A DNA stretch of 64,000 nucleotides. Origin: Alteromonas sp. BMJM2. GTDB taxonomy: Bacteria; Pseudomonadota; Gammaproteobacteria; Enterobacterales; Alteromonadaceae. This document shows, in pieces, positions 52,532 through 60,988 of the stretch (position 1 is its first letter; every line of letters begins with the position of its first letter). The stretch is from contig NZ_JAPVOT010000013.1 of NCBI RefSeq assembly GCF_027257845.1, positions 1 to 64,000 on the forward strand. Reading direction: 5' to 3'. A program made the position numbers and the translations under genes. The notes under the pieces are model-generated. The model searched no databases and was not told the DNA's origin. It saw only the letters and a program-made list of their open reading frames with translations.

Positions 52532-52948
52532 GTGAAGTTAGTACAACTACTTTATTTTAGTCGCGCGTCGAGAGAGATGTCATTGGCCGACCTTAAATCG
52601 GTGCTTGAATCGGCACGTAAAAACAACACTAATTTAGAAGTAAGCGGTATGCTTTGCTATGACAGGCGTTATTTTTTACAAGCGTTAGAGGGAGAGCGTG
52701 ATGTTGTCAATGAGCTATATCTTGATATTGCAGACGACCCCCGTCACGATGAAGTAACCATAATAAGCTATTGCAATGTAGAAAAACTGTCGTTTGACCA
52801 GTGGAAAATGGGGTATGCAAGCAGCAGTGCTGAATTTAATAAGCTACTAAGTGAGATGGGACAGCAGGATTTTCTTCCTGCTGAAATGTCTGAAGAACAG
52901 GCGTTTCATTTTTTAAAGCATATGTCGAAAAGCCAGCAACAGCTTTAG
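52532..52948 (+). CDS. BLUF-domain blue-light photoreceptor
   Basis: A 138-aa short BLUF protein that should bind FAD. Key residues occupy the same positions as in PixD/Slr1694: Tyr8 (LLYFSR), Asn32, Gln50 (YFLQALEG), Trp91 and Met93 (FDQWKMG). The Tyr-Gln pair is the light-switch hydrogen-bond network. The C-terminal 35 residues form two helices (SAEFNKLLSEM, SEEQAFHFLKHM). GTG 52532 is preceded by AGGAG at seven bases. No output domain is fused, so signalling must pass through a partner; the divergent kinase is a candidate. Confidence 0.92.
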   Translation: MKLVQLLYFSRASREMSLADLKSVLESARKNNTNLEVSGMLCYDRRYFLQALEGERDVVNELYLDIADDPRHDEVTIISYCNVEKLSFDQWKMGYASSSAEFNKLLSEMGQQDFLPAEMSEEQAFHFLKHMSKSQQQL

Positions 52949-53355
52949 CAGAGAAATAAGCACGTCACTCGCTGTTTGTCCGAACCTGTCGAATTAACTG
53001 TATTGGCATTTTTATGTGTCATCACCGGCGCTTTACAGGTATGGGTAAAGGGCTTTCCATTGCAACTACCCAGTCAGAGCTGGAGGTTATCTATTCGCTA
53101 CATTAGCCGTATAAATGCTGCACACGTATTCGTACGCCCCTATCTATCGCCGATAATGTAAAAAATGCAATGTGCCTGTAACTATTGTCTACATATGCTC
53201 ATCCACTCGGTAACAAAAACAACTGAAATCAAAATACCCTATAAATTTCAATGACTTGAAAATCAGGCACAAAGATAGCATTACATTACTTAACAAAGTT
53301 TACCAATGGCGACAGCTATTGGGATCGTAACGGAAGCAACAAGAGGGAATAAGTC
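52949..53355. other. Intergenic stretch of about 400 bases
   Basis: Lies between the BLUF gene and the DUF1328 gene. A 61-codon frame (52976-53161) without Shine-Dalgarno or family resemblance is not called. The 3' part must hold the promoter for the small membrane-protein genes that follow; GAGGGAAT at about 53343-53350 is the Shine-Dalgarno for DUF1328. Confidence 0.45.
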
Positions 53356-53532
53356 ATGTTAGGTTGGGCAATCACATTTTTTATTATCGCCATTATTGCA
53401 GCAGTTTTTGGTTTCGGAGGCATCGCTGGGGCAGCAACAGGAATTGCACAGATATTATTTTTTGTATTTGTCGCCTTTCTTGTCATATCACTTCTCGTGA
53501 ATGCCTTGCGCGGTAAAGCACCGAAAGCGTAA
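53356..53532 (+). CDS. DUF1328 small membrane protein (YtjA-like)
   Basis: A 58-aa protein beginning [22 protein letters not shown], then [14 protein letters not shown] and a second helix [15 protein letters not shown], ending basic. This exactly fits DUF1328/YtjA, a two-helix envelope peptide of unknown role often found with stress genes. ATG 53356 follows GAGGGAAT. It precedes the small acidic lipoprotein by 42 bases, likely in one transcript. Confidence 0.9.
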   Translation: MLGWAITFFIIAIIAAVFGFGGIAGAATGIAQILFFVFVAFLVISLLVNALRGKAPKA

Positions 53533-53574
53533 ACAACATATTATATACAGTAGTAATTGAAAAGGAGTAAGGAC

Positions 53575-53823
53575 ATGAGTTCATTCAAGAATTTATTAAA
53601 AGTAGTAGCTGCATCAGCATTTGTACTTTCACTAGCAGCATGTAGTGAAAACGACGCGGAGAGCGCAGGCGAAGAACTTGACGAAATGGTCACAGACGCT
53701 GGCAATGCGCTTGAAGACGGTGGTGACAAAATTGGCGATATGGCCAATGACGCAGGTAACGCCGTAGAAGATGCATGTGAAGACGTTAAAGAAGGCGTTG
53801 AAGCTGAAGATGACGACTGTTAA
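53575..53823 (+). CDS. Small acidic lipoprotein
   Basis: 82 aa starting at ATG 53575, with AAGGAG and AAGGAC upstream. The signal ends in the lipobox LAAC (Cys23). The mature protein is very acidic with two similar segments (MVTDAGNALEDGGDKIGD and MANDAGNAVEDACEDVKE) and a C-terminal Cys. It is reminiscent of entericidin-like and other small stress lipoproteins with repeated D-A-x-N-A motifs, but I do not claim a known family. A strong terminator follows. Confidence 0.82.
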   Translation: MSSFKNLLKVVAASAFVLSLAACSENDAESAGEELDEMVTDAGNALEDGGDKIGDMANDAGNAVEDACEDVKEGVEAEDDDC

Positions 53824-53908
53824 TTTACTAAGTAGTTGTGTAATTGTATAGTTGTGTAGTTGCGTAGCGAGATGACAAACCTAGCTACACATAAACACTA
53901 CAGAATTA

Positions 53909-53937
53909 AAAAGGGCCGGTTTTTACCGGCCCTTTTT
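53909..53937. terminator. Bidirectional terminator
   Basis: AAAGGGCCGG/CCGGCCCTTT stem with six-base loop. T tracts lie on both sides, so it can end the lipoprotein operon from the left and the DUF349 operon from the right. Confidence 0.9.
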
Positions 53938-54011
53938 ATGTCTGCGTGTCCTGGTTTTAGTTTGAACTGACCTTGTTTGACTTGAGCTTAGCTGACGCAA
54001 AGAGAACGACG

Positions 54012-54230
54012 TTAAGAAACCTCTATACCGCCAAGCTCCCTTGCCAAGTCATCTAGTATCGACAGGGTTTCATCAAATTCACCCACAATATAGGTGTATT
54101 TCACGCTGACATGATGATCAGTTTGACCAAACTTAGCCCGTAACCCGTCTGCATCAACATGTTTTACAGTATTGAGAAATCGATACGCTGACATCTCTGT
54201 ATCAAATTGAAACTCTACACTATTTTCCAT
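54012..54230 (-). CDS. Hypothetical 72-aa protein of the DUF349 operon
   Basis: A small acidic soluble protein (MENSVEFQFDTEMSAYRFLNTVKH, then SVKYTYIVGEFDETLSILDDLARELGG). The alternation beta-helix-beta-helix suggests a ferredoxin-like fold such as those in small sensor or binding proteins, which is inference. Its ATG directly abuts the DUF349 stop, so it is translationally coupled. No recognised family. Confidence 0.7.
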   Translation of the reverse strand: MENSVEFQFDTEMSAYRFLNTVKHVDADGLRAKFGQTDHHVSVKYTYIVGEFDETLSILDDLARELGGIEVS

Positions 54231-57047
54231 CTATGCCAACATACTCGGATTGTTATCGATAATGGTAACTACACGCTGTAAAAGACCGCTTTCGTCTTCT
54301 TTTACTTCACCATGTTGTAACCAATCGCTCAATATTTCTTGGGCCTCTGGGGCTTCACCTTGCTCAAGTTTTGCCGTCATCATTTGAAGCTGCACACTCG
54401 AACGTACCGATGCATCAGATTGCGGACTAGGCATACCGCTCGCCACCTCTAACGCTACCGTTAACCACGCTCTATCGTGCCTCGGCGCATCTGATGCACT
54501 AGCGTTAGTCAGCAAATTCGACCAACGTTTACCTAAGATTTCTAAAAGCTCATTCCTAGCCTCAGGTTCATCATTTTGCAGCAACCGAATAATGGCATGA
54601 GCTCGCGCCTCTATCACTTTTGCGTCATGTTCACGCTGCATAGACTCTCTTTGCTTAAAAAGCGTCTCAAGCTTGCGTTCTACCTTCACTCGCTGTGGTT
54701 TTGGCAGTGCTAACATGGCTTCTTGAATAGGCTGAACTGCACTTTGAAAAGTACTGTCATCACCTTCTACCGAGATAGACGCGATAGAAGACAACAGCTT
54801 TTCAGCTTGCTCAGTATACTCACTAGTTTGCGCTTTACGCTGGGTTTTTAAACGTTCGAAAATAGCATCATTACTGGCTTTAAATTCTGCCCACAATCTG
54901 CTCTCTTCGCGCTTACCGGCATGTCCAATACGCTTCCATTCTTGCTGTAGTTGCTGCGCAGACTCTGCTGCATCGCTAATATCATCAGCATCTTGTAGCG
55001 CATTAACCTTATCCACTAGCTTTTGCTTAAGCGCCTGATTGTCACTTTGCCACCCATAAACGCGCTTTTGAAGGGGTGAAAACACAGCCTTCCATTCGAC
55101 TTTGAGTTCCTCGTAAGCTTGCTTTTCAACTTGACCGCAAGCTCGCCACTGCTTGGCAAGCCTATCGAGGGTTTTGCTTAATTCAGTCGGCTCAATGTCT
55201 TCGGGTACCGACGCTACTTTTTCAATAATCGAACGACGCAGTTCTAACGCTGCAGCTCGTTCAGCATCTAATTTAGCGTAATGCTCTCTACAAGGCTCGA
55301 ACGCCTTTTCTAGCGCATTATCAAAATCTTGCTGCAGCACTGCATTTTCTTGCTCATTGTCACCTGCAGATGGTGTATTCAGCGATAACCATTGGCTGCG
55401 TAAATACTTTATCGACTCACTGCGCTGTTTTATGTTCTCTACGGGCGTAGCGGCCAGTTCTTTGGCCTCTTCAACTAAAGCAGGTTTTCGCGGCGCGGCG
55501 ATATAGCTCTGCCATCCTTCCAGCCTAGCTATGTCGTCAGCCGTCTTCTGAAAACGCTTATCGATGTCTTTCTTTAAACTTTCAGGCAGCGAAGCAACAT
55601 TATCAGACAGCTTCTTAAACTTAGCCATCGCCGCACGAAATTTACCCTGTGAAACTAGGTTATCAACAATGCTTATTTGCTTTCTAACGTGTCTCAGTTC
55701 GTCTTGGTGCTTTGACTTAGCGGCTTTTTCATCGGCTCTCACTTGCTTAGTTGCTGCCTTGAAACGCTGTAAAAGCGCTTTAGGCTGAGCGATAAGTTCG
55801 CGACTGATAGCTGAGTATTCCTCTATCGCAGTATCAAATTCGCTTCGTAAGTCGCGCTTGTGTTCATCACTCACATCAGCACTGTTTAATTTTTGCGCCA
55901 CGTCTTCAACGACGTTCAGTCTAGACAATAACTTTTGACCGTACTGCTGCTGCATGGAAAAAGCTTCAAGCTTTGTATTTAGCCCATCAACAGCTAATTG
56001 AATCTCGTTGACTCGCTTGTCATTGCTGCCAAGCTGCCCCAACTGTTCCAGCGTAGCCTCGACACCTCTTACGCTTTCATTTACTGTTGCAACATCGGCT
56101 AACGTGGCTTCACACAGGCGCGTGTTGAATAACCAGCCTACTTGTTCTTTCGCATGGGTTAGCTGCTGTTCGCAAAGGGCTTGCGTATTCGCAAGTACCG
56201 CCGACTTTTGCTTCTCTTCCCACGCAGGACGGATCCTGTCTACATAGCGCGTAACTTGCTCAGTTATTTTGCTACGCTTTTCTTCGAACTCTTGCTTATC
56301 GTCAGTTGAAAGAATGCCCGTTTGAGCAAACAAGCCTTCCAGCTCACTGTGGTAACTGGACTGCAACTCTACAACCTGTTCAACATCGGCTTTATCAAGT
56401 AGCGCACGGTATTTAGACAAGCACAGTGTAAGTTGCTTTTTAAGTTCTACAGGCTTTTGCTCTGCTGCCCTTATTTCATCGATTCGGTTATTAATCGCAT
56501 CAAGCGTAGGGGAATCGCTCAGTTTTTTTGCCCATTTTTGCAGTGTATTTGTCTGAGACTGACTGCTGATAAGCTGGCGTTGTAATTGGCCATTATTCGC
56601 ATGTAAAAAAACGTGTTGCGTAAACGAAGGCTTATCGACTTTTGCTAATAGCGCAAAGGCCAACTCAGTATTGCCTAGCAGCTCAGGCTCGCGCTGGACT
56701 ACATCAATGATTACATCCGTGCTTGCCGTTTCTCGCAAAAACGAAGACTTTTCTTCTGCACTAAGGGCTACGCTGCCCTTGCCTGATATCGCTTCGTTCA
56801 CACTGTGCTGGGCCGCTTTTTTTACTTTTGGCGACTTGCCAATTTGTGCCATCTTTTGCCATAGCACGAAACTATCTAACTTTGCCAACGCCGCAAGACT
56901 AACGTCTGCATTATCATCGTTAAAAGCCAGCTCATGTAGAATCGTTTTGTCTTGAGGTTTTTCCGGTGAGAGTTTATCAATGGCTTCCAGTCTTTTCTCT
57001 GGCTTTTGACTGGTATGAGAAGGAGCAAATATACGACTAAATATCAT
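54231..57047 (-). CDS. DUF349 domain-containing coiled-coil protein
   Basis: A 938-aa highly helical protein with repeated DUF349 segments, for example LRSQWLSLNTPS, RLAKQWRACGQVEKQAYEELKVEWKAVFSPLQKRVYGW and LQQEWKRIGHAGKREESRLWAEFKASNDAIFERL. DUF349 proteins occur in many gammaproteobacteria and have no settled function. There is no signal peptide or membrane helix, so it is cytosolic. The C-terminal 140 residues are a separate globular segment. Its start overlaps the DUF1315 gene by 11 bases. A structural or RNA/DNA-associated role is possible but unsupported here. Confidence 0.82.
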   Translation of the reverse strand: MIFSRIFAPSHTSQKPEKRLEAIDKLSPEKPQDKTILHELAFNDDNADVSLAALAKLDSFVLWQKMAQIGKSPKVKKAAQHSVNEAISGKGSVALSAEEKSSFLRETASTDVIIDVVQREPELLGNTELAFALLAKVDKPSFTQHVFLHANNGQLQRQLISSQSQTNTLQKWAKKLSDSPTLDAINNRIDEIRAAEQKPVELKKQLTLCLSKYRALLDKADVEQVVELQSSYHSELEGLFAQTGILSTDDKQEFEEKRSKITEQVTRYVDRIRPAWEEKQKSAVLANTQALCEQQLTHAKEQVGWLFNTRLCEATLADVATVNESVRGVEATLEQLGQLGSNDKRVNEIQLAVDGLNTKLEAFSMQQQYGQKLLSRLNVVEDVAQKLNSADVSDEHKRDLRSEFDTAIEEYSAISRELIAQPKALLQRFKAATKQVRADEKAAKSKHQDELRHVRKQISIVDNLVSQGKFRAAMAKFKKLSDNVASLPESLKKDIDKRFQKTADDIARLEGWQSYIAAPRKPALVEEAKELAATPVENIKQRSESIKYLRSQWLSLNTPSAGDNEQENAVLQQDFDNALEKAFEPCREHYAKLDAERAAALELRRSIIEKVASVPEDIEPTELSKTLDRLAKQWRACGQVEKQAYEELKVEWKAVFSPLQKRVYGWQSDNQALKQKLVDKVNALQDADDISDAAESAQQLQQEWKRIGHAGKREESRLWAEFKASNDAIFERLKTQRKAQTSEYTEQAEKLLSSIASISVEGDDSTFQSAVQPIQEAMLALPKPQRVKVERKLETLFKQRESMQREHDAKVIEARAHAIIRLLQNDEPEARNELLEILGKRWSNLLTNASASDAPRHDRAWLTVALEVASGMPSPQSDASVRSSVQLQMMTAKLEQGEAPEAQEILSDWLQHGEVKEDESGLLQRVVTIIDNNPSMLA

Positions 57048-57330
57048 CCTGTTTGAACCGCGCTATCGTGTTGTTATCATTTTGGTGGTCCGATAGAGAG
57101 CGTCTAAAATCGGCTTTGCTTTTATGCACAATTTCGCCACCCTCTCCTACTGTCATGTGCTCAGACGATTTTTCGATTTTCGCCTGATACAGCATCACTG
57201 CCTGCATAGTGCTGGCTTTTTGCTCTTCGTTAAGTGGCGTTCCATCAACCCACTTCCCGGTCTCTACGGCTTGACGCAGGCGTTCGTAAACCTCTGGCGT
57301 CATGCTACTTACTAGTGCATCTATATTCAT
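57037..57330 (-). CDS. DUF1315/YeaC-family protein
   Basis: A 97-aa protein whose core MNIDALVSSMTPEVYERLRQAVETGKWVDGTPL, NEEQKASTMQAVMLYQAK and HMTVGEGGEIVHKSK match E. coli YeaC (DUF1315). Function unknown. It starts directly after the stop of the zinc-ribbon gene and overlaps the DUF349 gene, so it is part of a tight four-gene operon. Confidence 0.88.
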   Translation of the reverse strand: MNIDALVSSMTPEVYERLRQAVETGKWVDGTPLNEEQKASTMQAVMLYQAKIEKSSEHMTVGEGGEIVHKSKADFRRSLSDHQNDNNTIARFKQDDI

Positions 57331-57657
57331 TTATGAGAAACGCTTTATCATTACAATTCGAGCTCGGTTTACGAGGTACCAAGCGAAACCTACAATAGCG
57401 CCTAAAATAGCGAGGTTGTGCTGCAAATCACCCGGTCTAGTTCCACCCCAATACATAAAACCAAAGCTTGCCACAAATATCAGCATAGCCAGCAGTGATT
57501 GATTTTGGATGCTTTGAAGTTTTTGAAAACGGTTAAGGCTTTGCTTGCGCTCAACATCTTCAGACGTTGCATCGCCAACTTTAAATCCGCAATGTGGACA
57601 CTCTTTTGCCTTGTCAGATGTTTTTTTCTTGCACGACGGGCAGTCAACTAATGCCAT
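57331..57657 (-). CDS. Zinc-ribbon membrane protein
   Basis: A 108-aa protein with an N-terminal zinc ribbon (CPSCKKKTSDKAKECPHCG; four cysteines as two CxxC pairs) and two hydrophobic helices at about 55-72 and 82-98 (SLLAMLIFVASFGFMYW, LAILGAIVGFAWYLV). Strong AGGAG about six bases before the ATG. It heads the operon with DUF1315, DUF349 and the 72-aa protein. Metal binding is likely, and function is not known. Confidence 0.82.
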   Translation of the reverse strand: MALVDCPSCKKKTSDKAKECPHCGFKVGDATSEDVERKQSLNRFQKLQSIQNQSLLAMLIFVASFGFMYWGGTRPGDLQHNLAILGAIVGFAWYLVNRARIVMIKRFS

Positions 57658-57882
57658 GTGTTGCTCCTGTTTATTCGCTGCGAGTAAGAAACGAAAACAA
57701 TACGCTAGCGCGTACTATTATCTCGCGGACGAGTATCATACTGAAGTTGATTACAACAATGAAGTCGGATTATACACTTCGCAAACAAAAATGCGTGTAA
57801 GGGCTATTCTAAGAATAACGCCGTAACACGCATTTTATTACTGTTTAGAAGCCGATTAAGACCAGGGCGTGTTGATCTTAAT

Positions 57883-59553
57883 TCATTTATCGCGGTTATT
57901 TTTGGTTCTTGACCAATAATCGTTCACTGTCTCTTTCATCTCCTTACTCAGCAGCAATATGCCAAATAAGTTAGGTAGCGTCATAACCACAATTGCTACC
58001 GCAGAGAGCGCCCATACCAATGTAGTATCTGAGAACGCAGCCCATACAAAGCCAGCGACATAAATGACTCGATAAGGCATAACAGAACGGGGACCGAGAA
58101 GGTATGTCATCGCACGGTCACCATAGTACGACCATGCAATTGCCGTTGAAAATGCAAACAAAAGTAAACCAACAGACACGATATATTGCCCAAAATCACC
58201 GAAGAAGCCTCGGGTGAACGCAATGGTGGTCAGTGCAGCAGAGTGAACCAAGGACTTACCGCTTACCTCTAGGTTCTCTTTTAGCGGTTTACCGTCTTCT
58301 ATTTTCAACGTACCGGTAAATAAATCTTCACTACCTACCGAGTACTTTACGTCTTCAGCCACTGAACGAGAGTTTATAAGAGTAAAGTCGCCGCTGACTG
58401 CGGTGCCATTGACTACGGTAATTGCACCTGTAAATGGCTTAATTTCATTACCTTCAATCCCGTTTAGAAAGCCATATAGTTTTTCAACGTCTTTTGACTC
58501 ACTGTCGTCATATTCGCCTGCCACAAAAAACATGTCTGAGCGGTCGAATACATTCTCATGCTTTTCTTTCCACACGCCAGAAGAAAGAATAACTAATCCA
58601 GTAATAGTACAAATCAAAATAGTATCGATAAACGGCTCGAGTAAAGACACCATACCTTCTGATGCCGGCTCTTTGGTTTTAGCCGCCGCATGAGCGATAG
58701 GCGCAGAACCCTGTCCCGCCTCGTTTGAGAACAAGCCTCGGTTTACACCACGGTTAAATGCGTAGGCAAGGGATGCTCCTAAGAAACCACCTGCTGCTGC
58801 TGAACCGGTAAAAGCATCGCCGATAACAGACAAAAACGAAGGAATGATATTCTCAAGGTTGGCAAAAATAACGGCCATTGCACCAATGAGATAGATAACC
58901 GCCATTGCAGGAACAACGCGCGCGGTGAATGCTGCAATACGCTGAATACCACCTAGAATAACTAGCGCGAGTAAAATACCTAGCACGCTACCCACAAGCC
59001 AAGGTTCAAAACCAAAGGTGGCTTCTATACTTTGCGCTATACCGTTACTTTGTGGAAGGTTACCCGTTCCAAATGAACTGACTACAGTGGCAATGGCAAA
59101 CGCTACCGCTAACCATTTCATGTTCAAGCGACGGTCCATGTAGTACATAGGTCCACCGGCCATCGTGCCATCTTCCGTCTTAACGCGGTATTTGTGCGAC
59201 AAGGTCACTTCGACGAACTTTGTCGTCATACCCAAAAAGGCAGTAACCCACATCCAAAATAGCGCTGCTGGGCCGCCGAGAAAAATAGCGAAAGCAACAC
59301 CAGATATATTACCTGTTCCAACGGTTCCTGAAAGTGCCGTGGTTAACGCTCTAAAGTGAGTAGTATCACCAGGATCGCTCTCTTTATCAAACTTACCAGT
59401 TATCACCTGCCATGCATGTTTGAAGAAGCGAATTTGCGGAAACTTCAAGTAAACTGTGAAGAATAAGCCCACACCAAGAAGCACAAAAGGAAACCAACTC
59501 GCGCCCCCCAAGAAGCTATCAAGCGTGATTAGTAAACCGTATAACCCTTCCAA
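57883..59553 (-). CDS. Sodium:alanine/glycine symporter (AGCS family) with soluble insertion
   Basis: A 556-aa AGCS transporter. [37 protein letters not shown] contains the conserved GxGNxxG sodium-site region, and [24 protein letters not shown] is the second signature. It should import small neutral amino acids with sodium. TTG 59553 with GGGGAAA about seven bases upstream is the start. Between about residues 331 and 430, where usual family members have a short loop, there is a roughly 100-residue polar domain ([30 protein letters not shown] to [12 protein letters not shown]) that should lie outside the membrane. This makes it about 70-100 residues longer than the family norm. Confidence 0.9.
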   Translation of the reverse strand: MEGLYGLLITLDSFLGGASWFPFVLLGVGLFFTVYLKFPQIRFFKHAWQVITGKFDKESDPGDTTHFRALTTALSGTVGTGNISGVAFAIFLGGPAALFWMWVTAFLGMTTKFVEVTLSHKYRVKTEDGTMAGGPMYYMDRRLNMKWLAVAFAIATVVSSFGTGNLPQSNGIAQSIEATFGFEPWLVGSVLGILLALVILGGIQRIAAFTARVVPAMAVIYLIGAMAVIFANLENIIPSFLSVIGDAFTGSAAAGGFLGASLAYAFNRGVNRGLFSNEAGQGSAPIAHAAAKTKEPASEGMVSLLEPFIDTILICTITGLVILSSGVWKEKHENVFDRSDMFFVAGEYDDSESKDVEKLYGFLNGIEGNEIKPFTGAITVVNGTAVSGDFTLINSRSVAEDVKYSVGSEDLFTGTLKIEDGKPLKENLEVSGKSLVHSAALTTIAFTRGFFGDFGQYIVSVGLLLFAFSTAIAWSYYGDRAMTYLLGPRSVMPYRVIYVAGFVWAAFSDTTLVWALSAVAIVVMTLPNLFGILLLSKEMKETVNDYWSRTKNNRDK

Positions 59554-59645
59554 GGTATTTCCCCTTTTTTATTATTTCGTTTTGTTGTTTTTATCAAAAG
59601 ACCCCATCAGTTGAGGCCTTTATTGTTAGAAGCGAATGCTTCTTT

Positions 59646-60782
59646 TTACTTAATGTCGTTTAGTTTTTTCACCACCGCATTGACAGCAATGAGAATATCC
59701 TCACCGAGCTGGCGACTTCGTTGAACAGACCAACCGTAAACATCGTCAGGCACGTTTGCGTTATCTTTAAACGGCATTTCTACGGTATACGCCATACACG
59801 TGAATTTTTCACCCACAGCGTTCGATGCTACAGTTAGATTTGCTTGGCCTGGCGCGTCTTTATCGTAGCCAAATTCATCTTGGAATTCTGGTGTTGCGTT
59901 AAGTAAAGTTGACTTGAATGTGTCTTCTAACGCTTTTATTTCGTCGTTATAACTCGGGTTTCCTTCGCCGCCTGCCACAAAATTGTACGGCAGTGCTTCA
60001 TCACCGTGCAAATCGAGGTACATGTCAACGCCCACATCTTCCATCGCCTTTAGTACATAGAGTACTTCAGGACTTTTTTCAGGTGTTGGTGTTGCCCACT
60101 CTCGGTTTAAATTGGTACCCACAGCATTGGTGCGTAAGTGCCCTCTTGCACTGCCGTCCGGGTTCATATTCGGAACGACATAAAACACGGCATTATCAAG
60201 CAACTGTCGAGCCAAACCGTCTTGTTCGTCCAGTAACCGATAAATAATGCCCTCTGCGCACCATTCGGCCATGGTTTCACCAGGATGCTGGCGGGCTGTT
60301 ATCCATACTTTTTTCTTGTTAGGTGTTTCTTCGCCAATAACTAACATCGACATGTCACGGCCATCTAGCGTTAACCCTAAAAAGCGGTGCTCACACAACA
60401 GTGACATTTGGGCATCGTGAACAAGGTCTAGATGACGCTCATAGCTATAAGGAATGAAATACGCAAAATACACGCTAGGCTGTTCTAACGTGAGTGAGAA
60501 GGTAAGATTGTCGCCATCAAATTCACTTGGCACGCGAAACCAAGTTTGCCTATCGTAAGAAGCAAGAACGTTATACCCCTTCCAACCATCTGGATACGCA
60601 GATTTTGCCAACTCTTGGATGGTCATTTTGTGAGTGACAAACGTTTCGCCCACAAGACGAAAATGAAACCATTGGGCAAATTCTGATTGGTTGTCTTTCG
60701 GTATAGTGAGAAGAATATCTTCTGGAGACTCTGCGCTAACAACATTGATGTTGCCACTGTCGAATTGACTGGAGATATGCAT
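59646..60782 (-). CDS. M14-family zinc carboxypeptidase
   Basis: A 378-aa protein. An N-terminal beta domain (residues about 1-125, WFHFRLVGE, YLNNLQ-like strand pattern) precedes the M14 fold with zinc motif HPGETMAEW (His-x-x-Glu) and DLHGDEALPYN; NPDGSARGHLRTNAVGTNLNREW provides the substrate arginine/asparagine segment. The general arrangement matches the cytosolic-carboxypeptidase-like M14 group of proteobacteria. There is no signal peptide, so it is cytosolic. The catalytic glutamate is expected in TVEMPFKDN. Substrate unknown. Start ATG 60782; it stands alone. Confidence 0.86.
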   Translation of the reverse strand: MHISSQFDSGNINVVSAESPEDILLTIPKDNQSEFAQWFHFRLVGETFVTHKMTIQELAKSAYPDGWKGYNVLASYDRQTWFRVPSEFDGDNLTFSLTLEQPSVYFAYFIPYSYERHLDLVHDAQMSLLCEHRFLGLTLDGRDMSMLVIGEETPNKKKVWITARQHPGETMAEWCAEGIIYRLLDEQDGLARQLLDNAVFYVVPNMNPDGSARGHLRTNAVGTNLNREWATPTPEKSPEVLYVLKAMEDVGVDMYLDLHGDEALPYNFVAGGEGNPSYNDEIKALEDTFKSTLLNATPEFQDEFGYDKDAPGQANLTVASNAVGEKFTCMAYTVEMPFKDNANVPDDVYGWSVQRSRQLGEDILIAVNAVVKKLNDIK

Positions 60783-60895
60783 AGACTGTCGTTTCCCTTA
60801 TTATTTGAGCGCTAATTTAGCATAGTCCGCGACACAAATACCATGTGCACTGGCTGGTTTTACCAGCATGAAGTACACATTTTGTTTACACTAAT

Positions 60896-60924
60896 AAAAA
60901 ACCGACCCTGTTGGTCGGTTTTTT
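60896..60924 (-). terminator. Rho-independent terminator after gapdh
   Basis: AAAAACCGACC/GGTCGGTTTTT stem with five-base loop. T tracts on both sides; the leftward direction serves the GAPDH gene ending at 60989. Confidence 0.9.
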
Positions 60925-60988
60925 AATCAATTAACGCTTGGTGTTCCAGCTAGCGCCGATGTACTGACTTAAGCAGCCGCTTAGCTTA

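Noticed and set aside
52976..53161. 61-codon rightward frame after the BLUF gene
   Set aside because: No Shine-Dalgarno and no coherent protein features; treated as intergenic.
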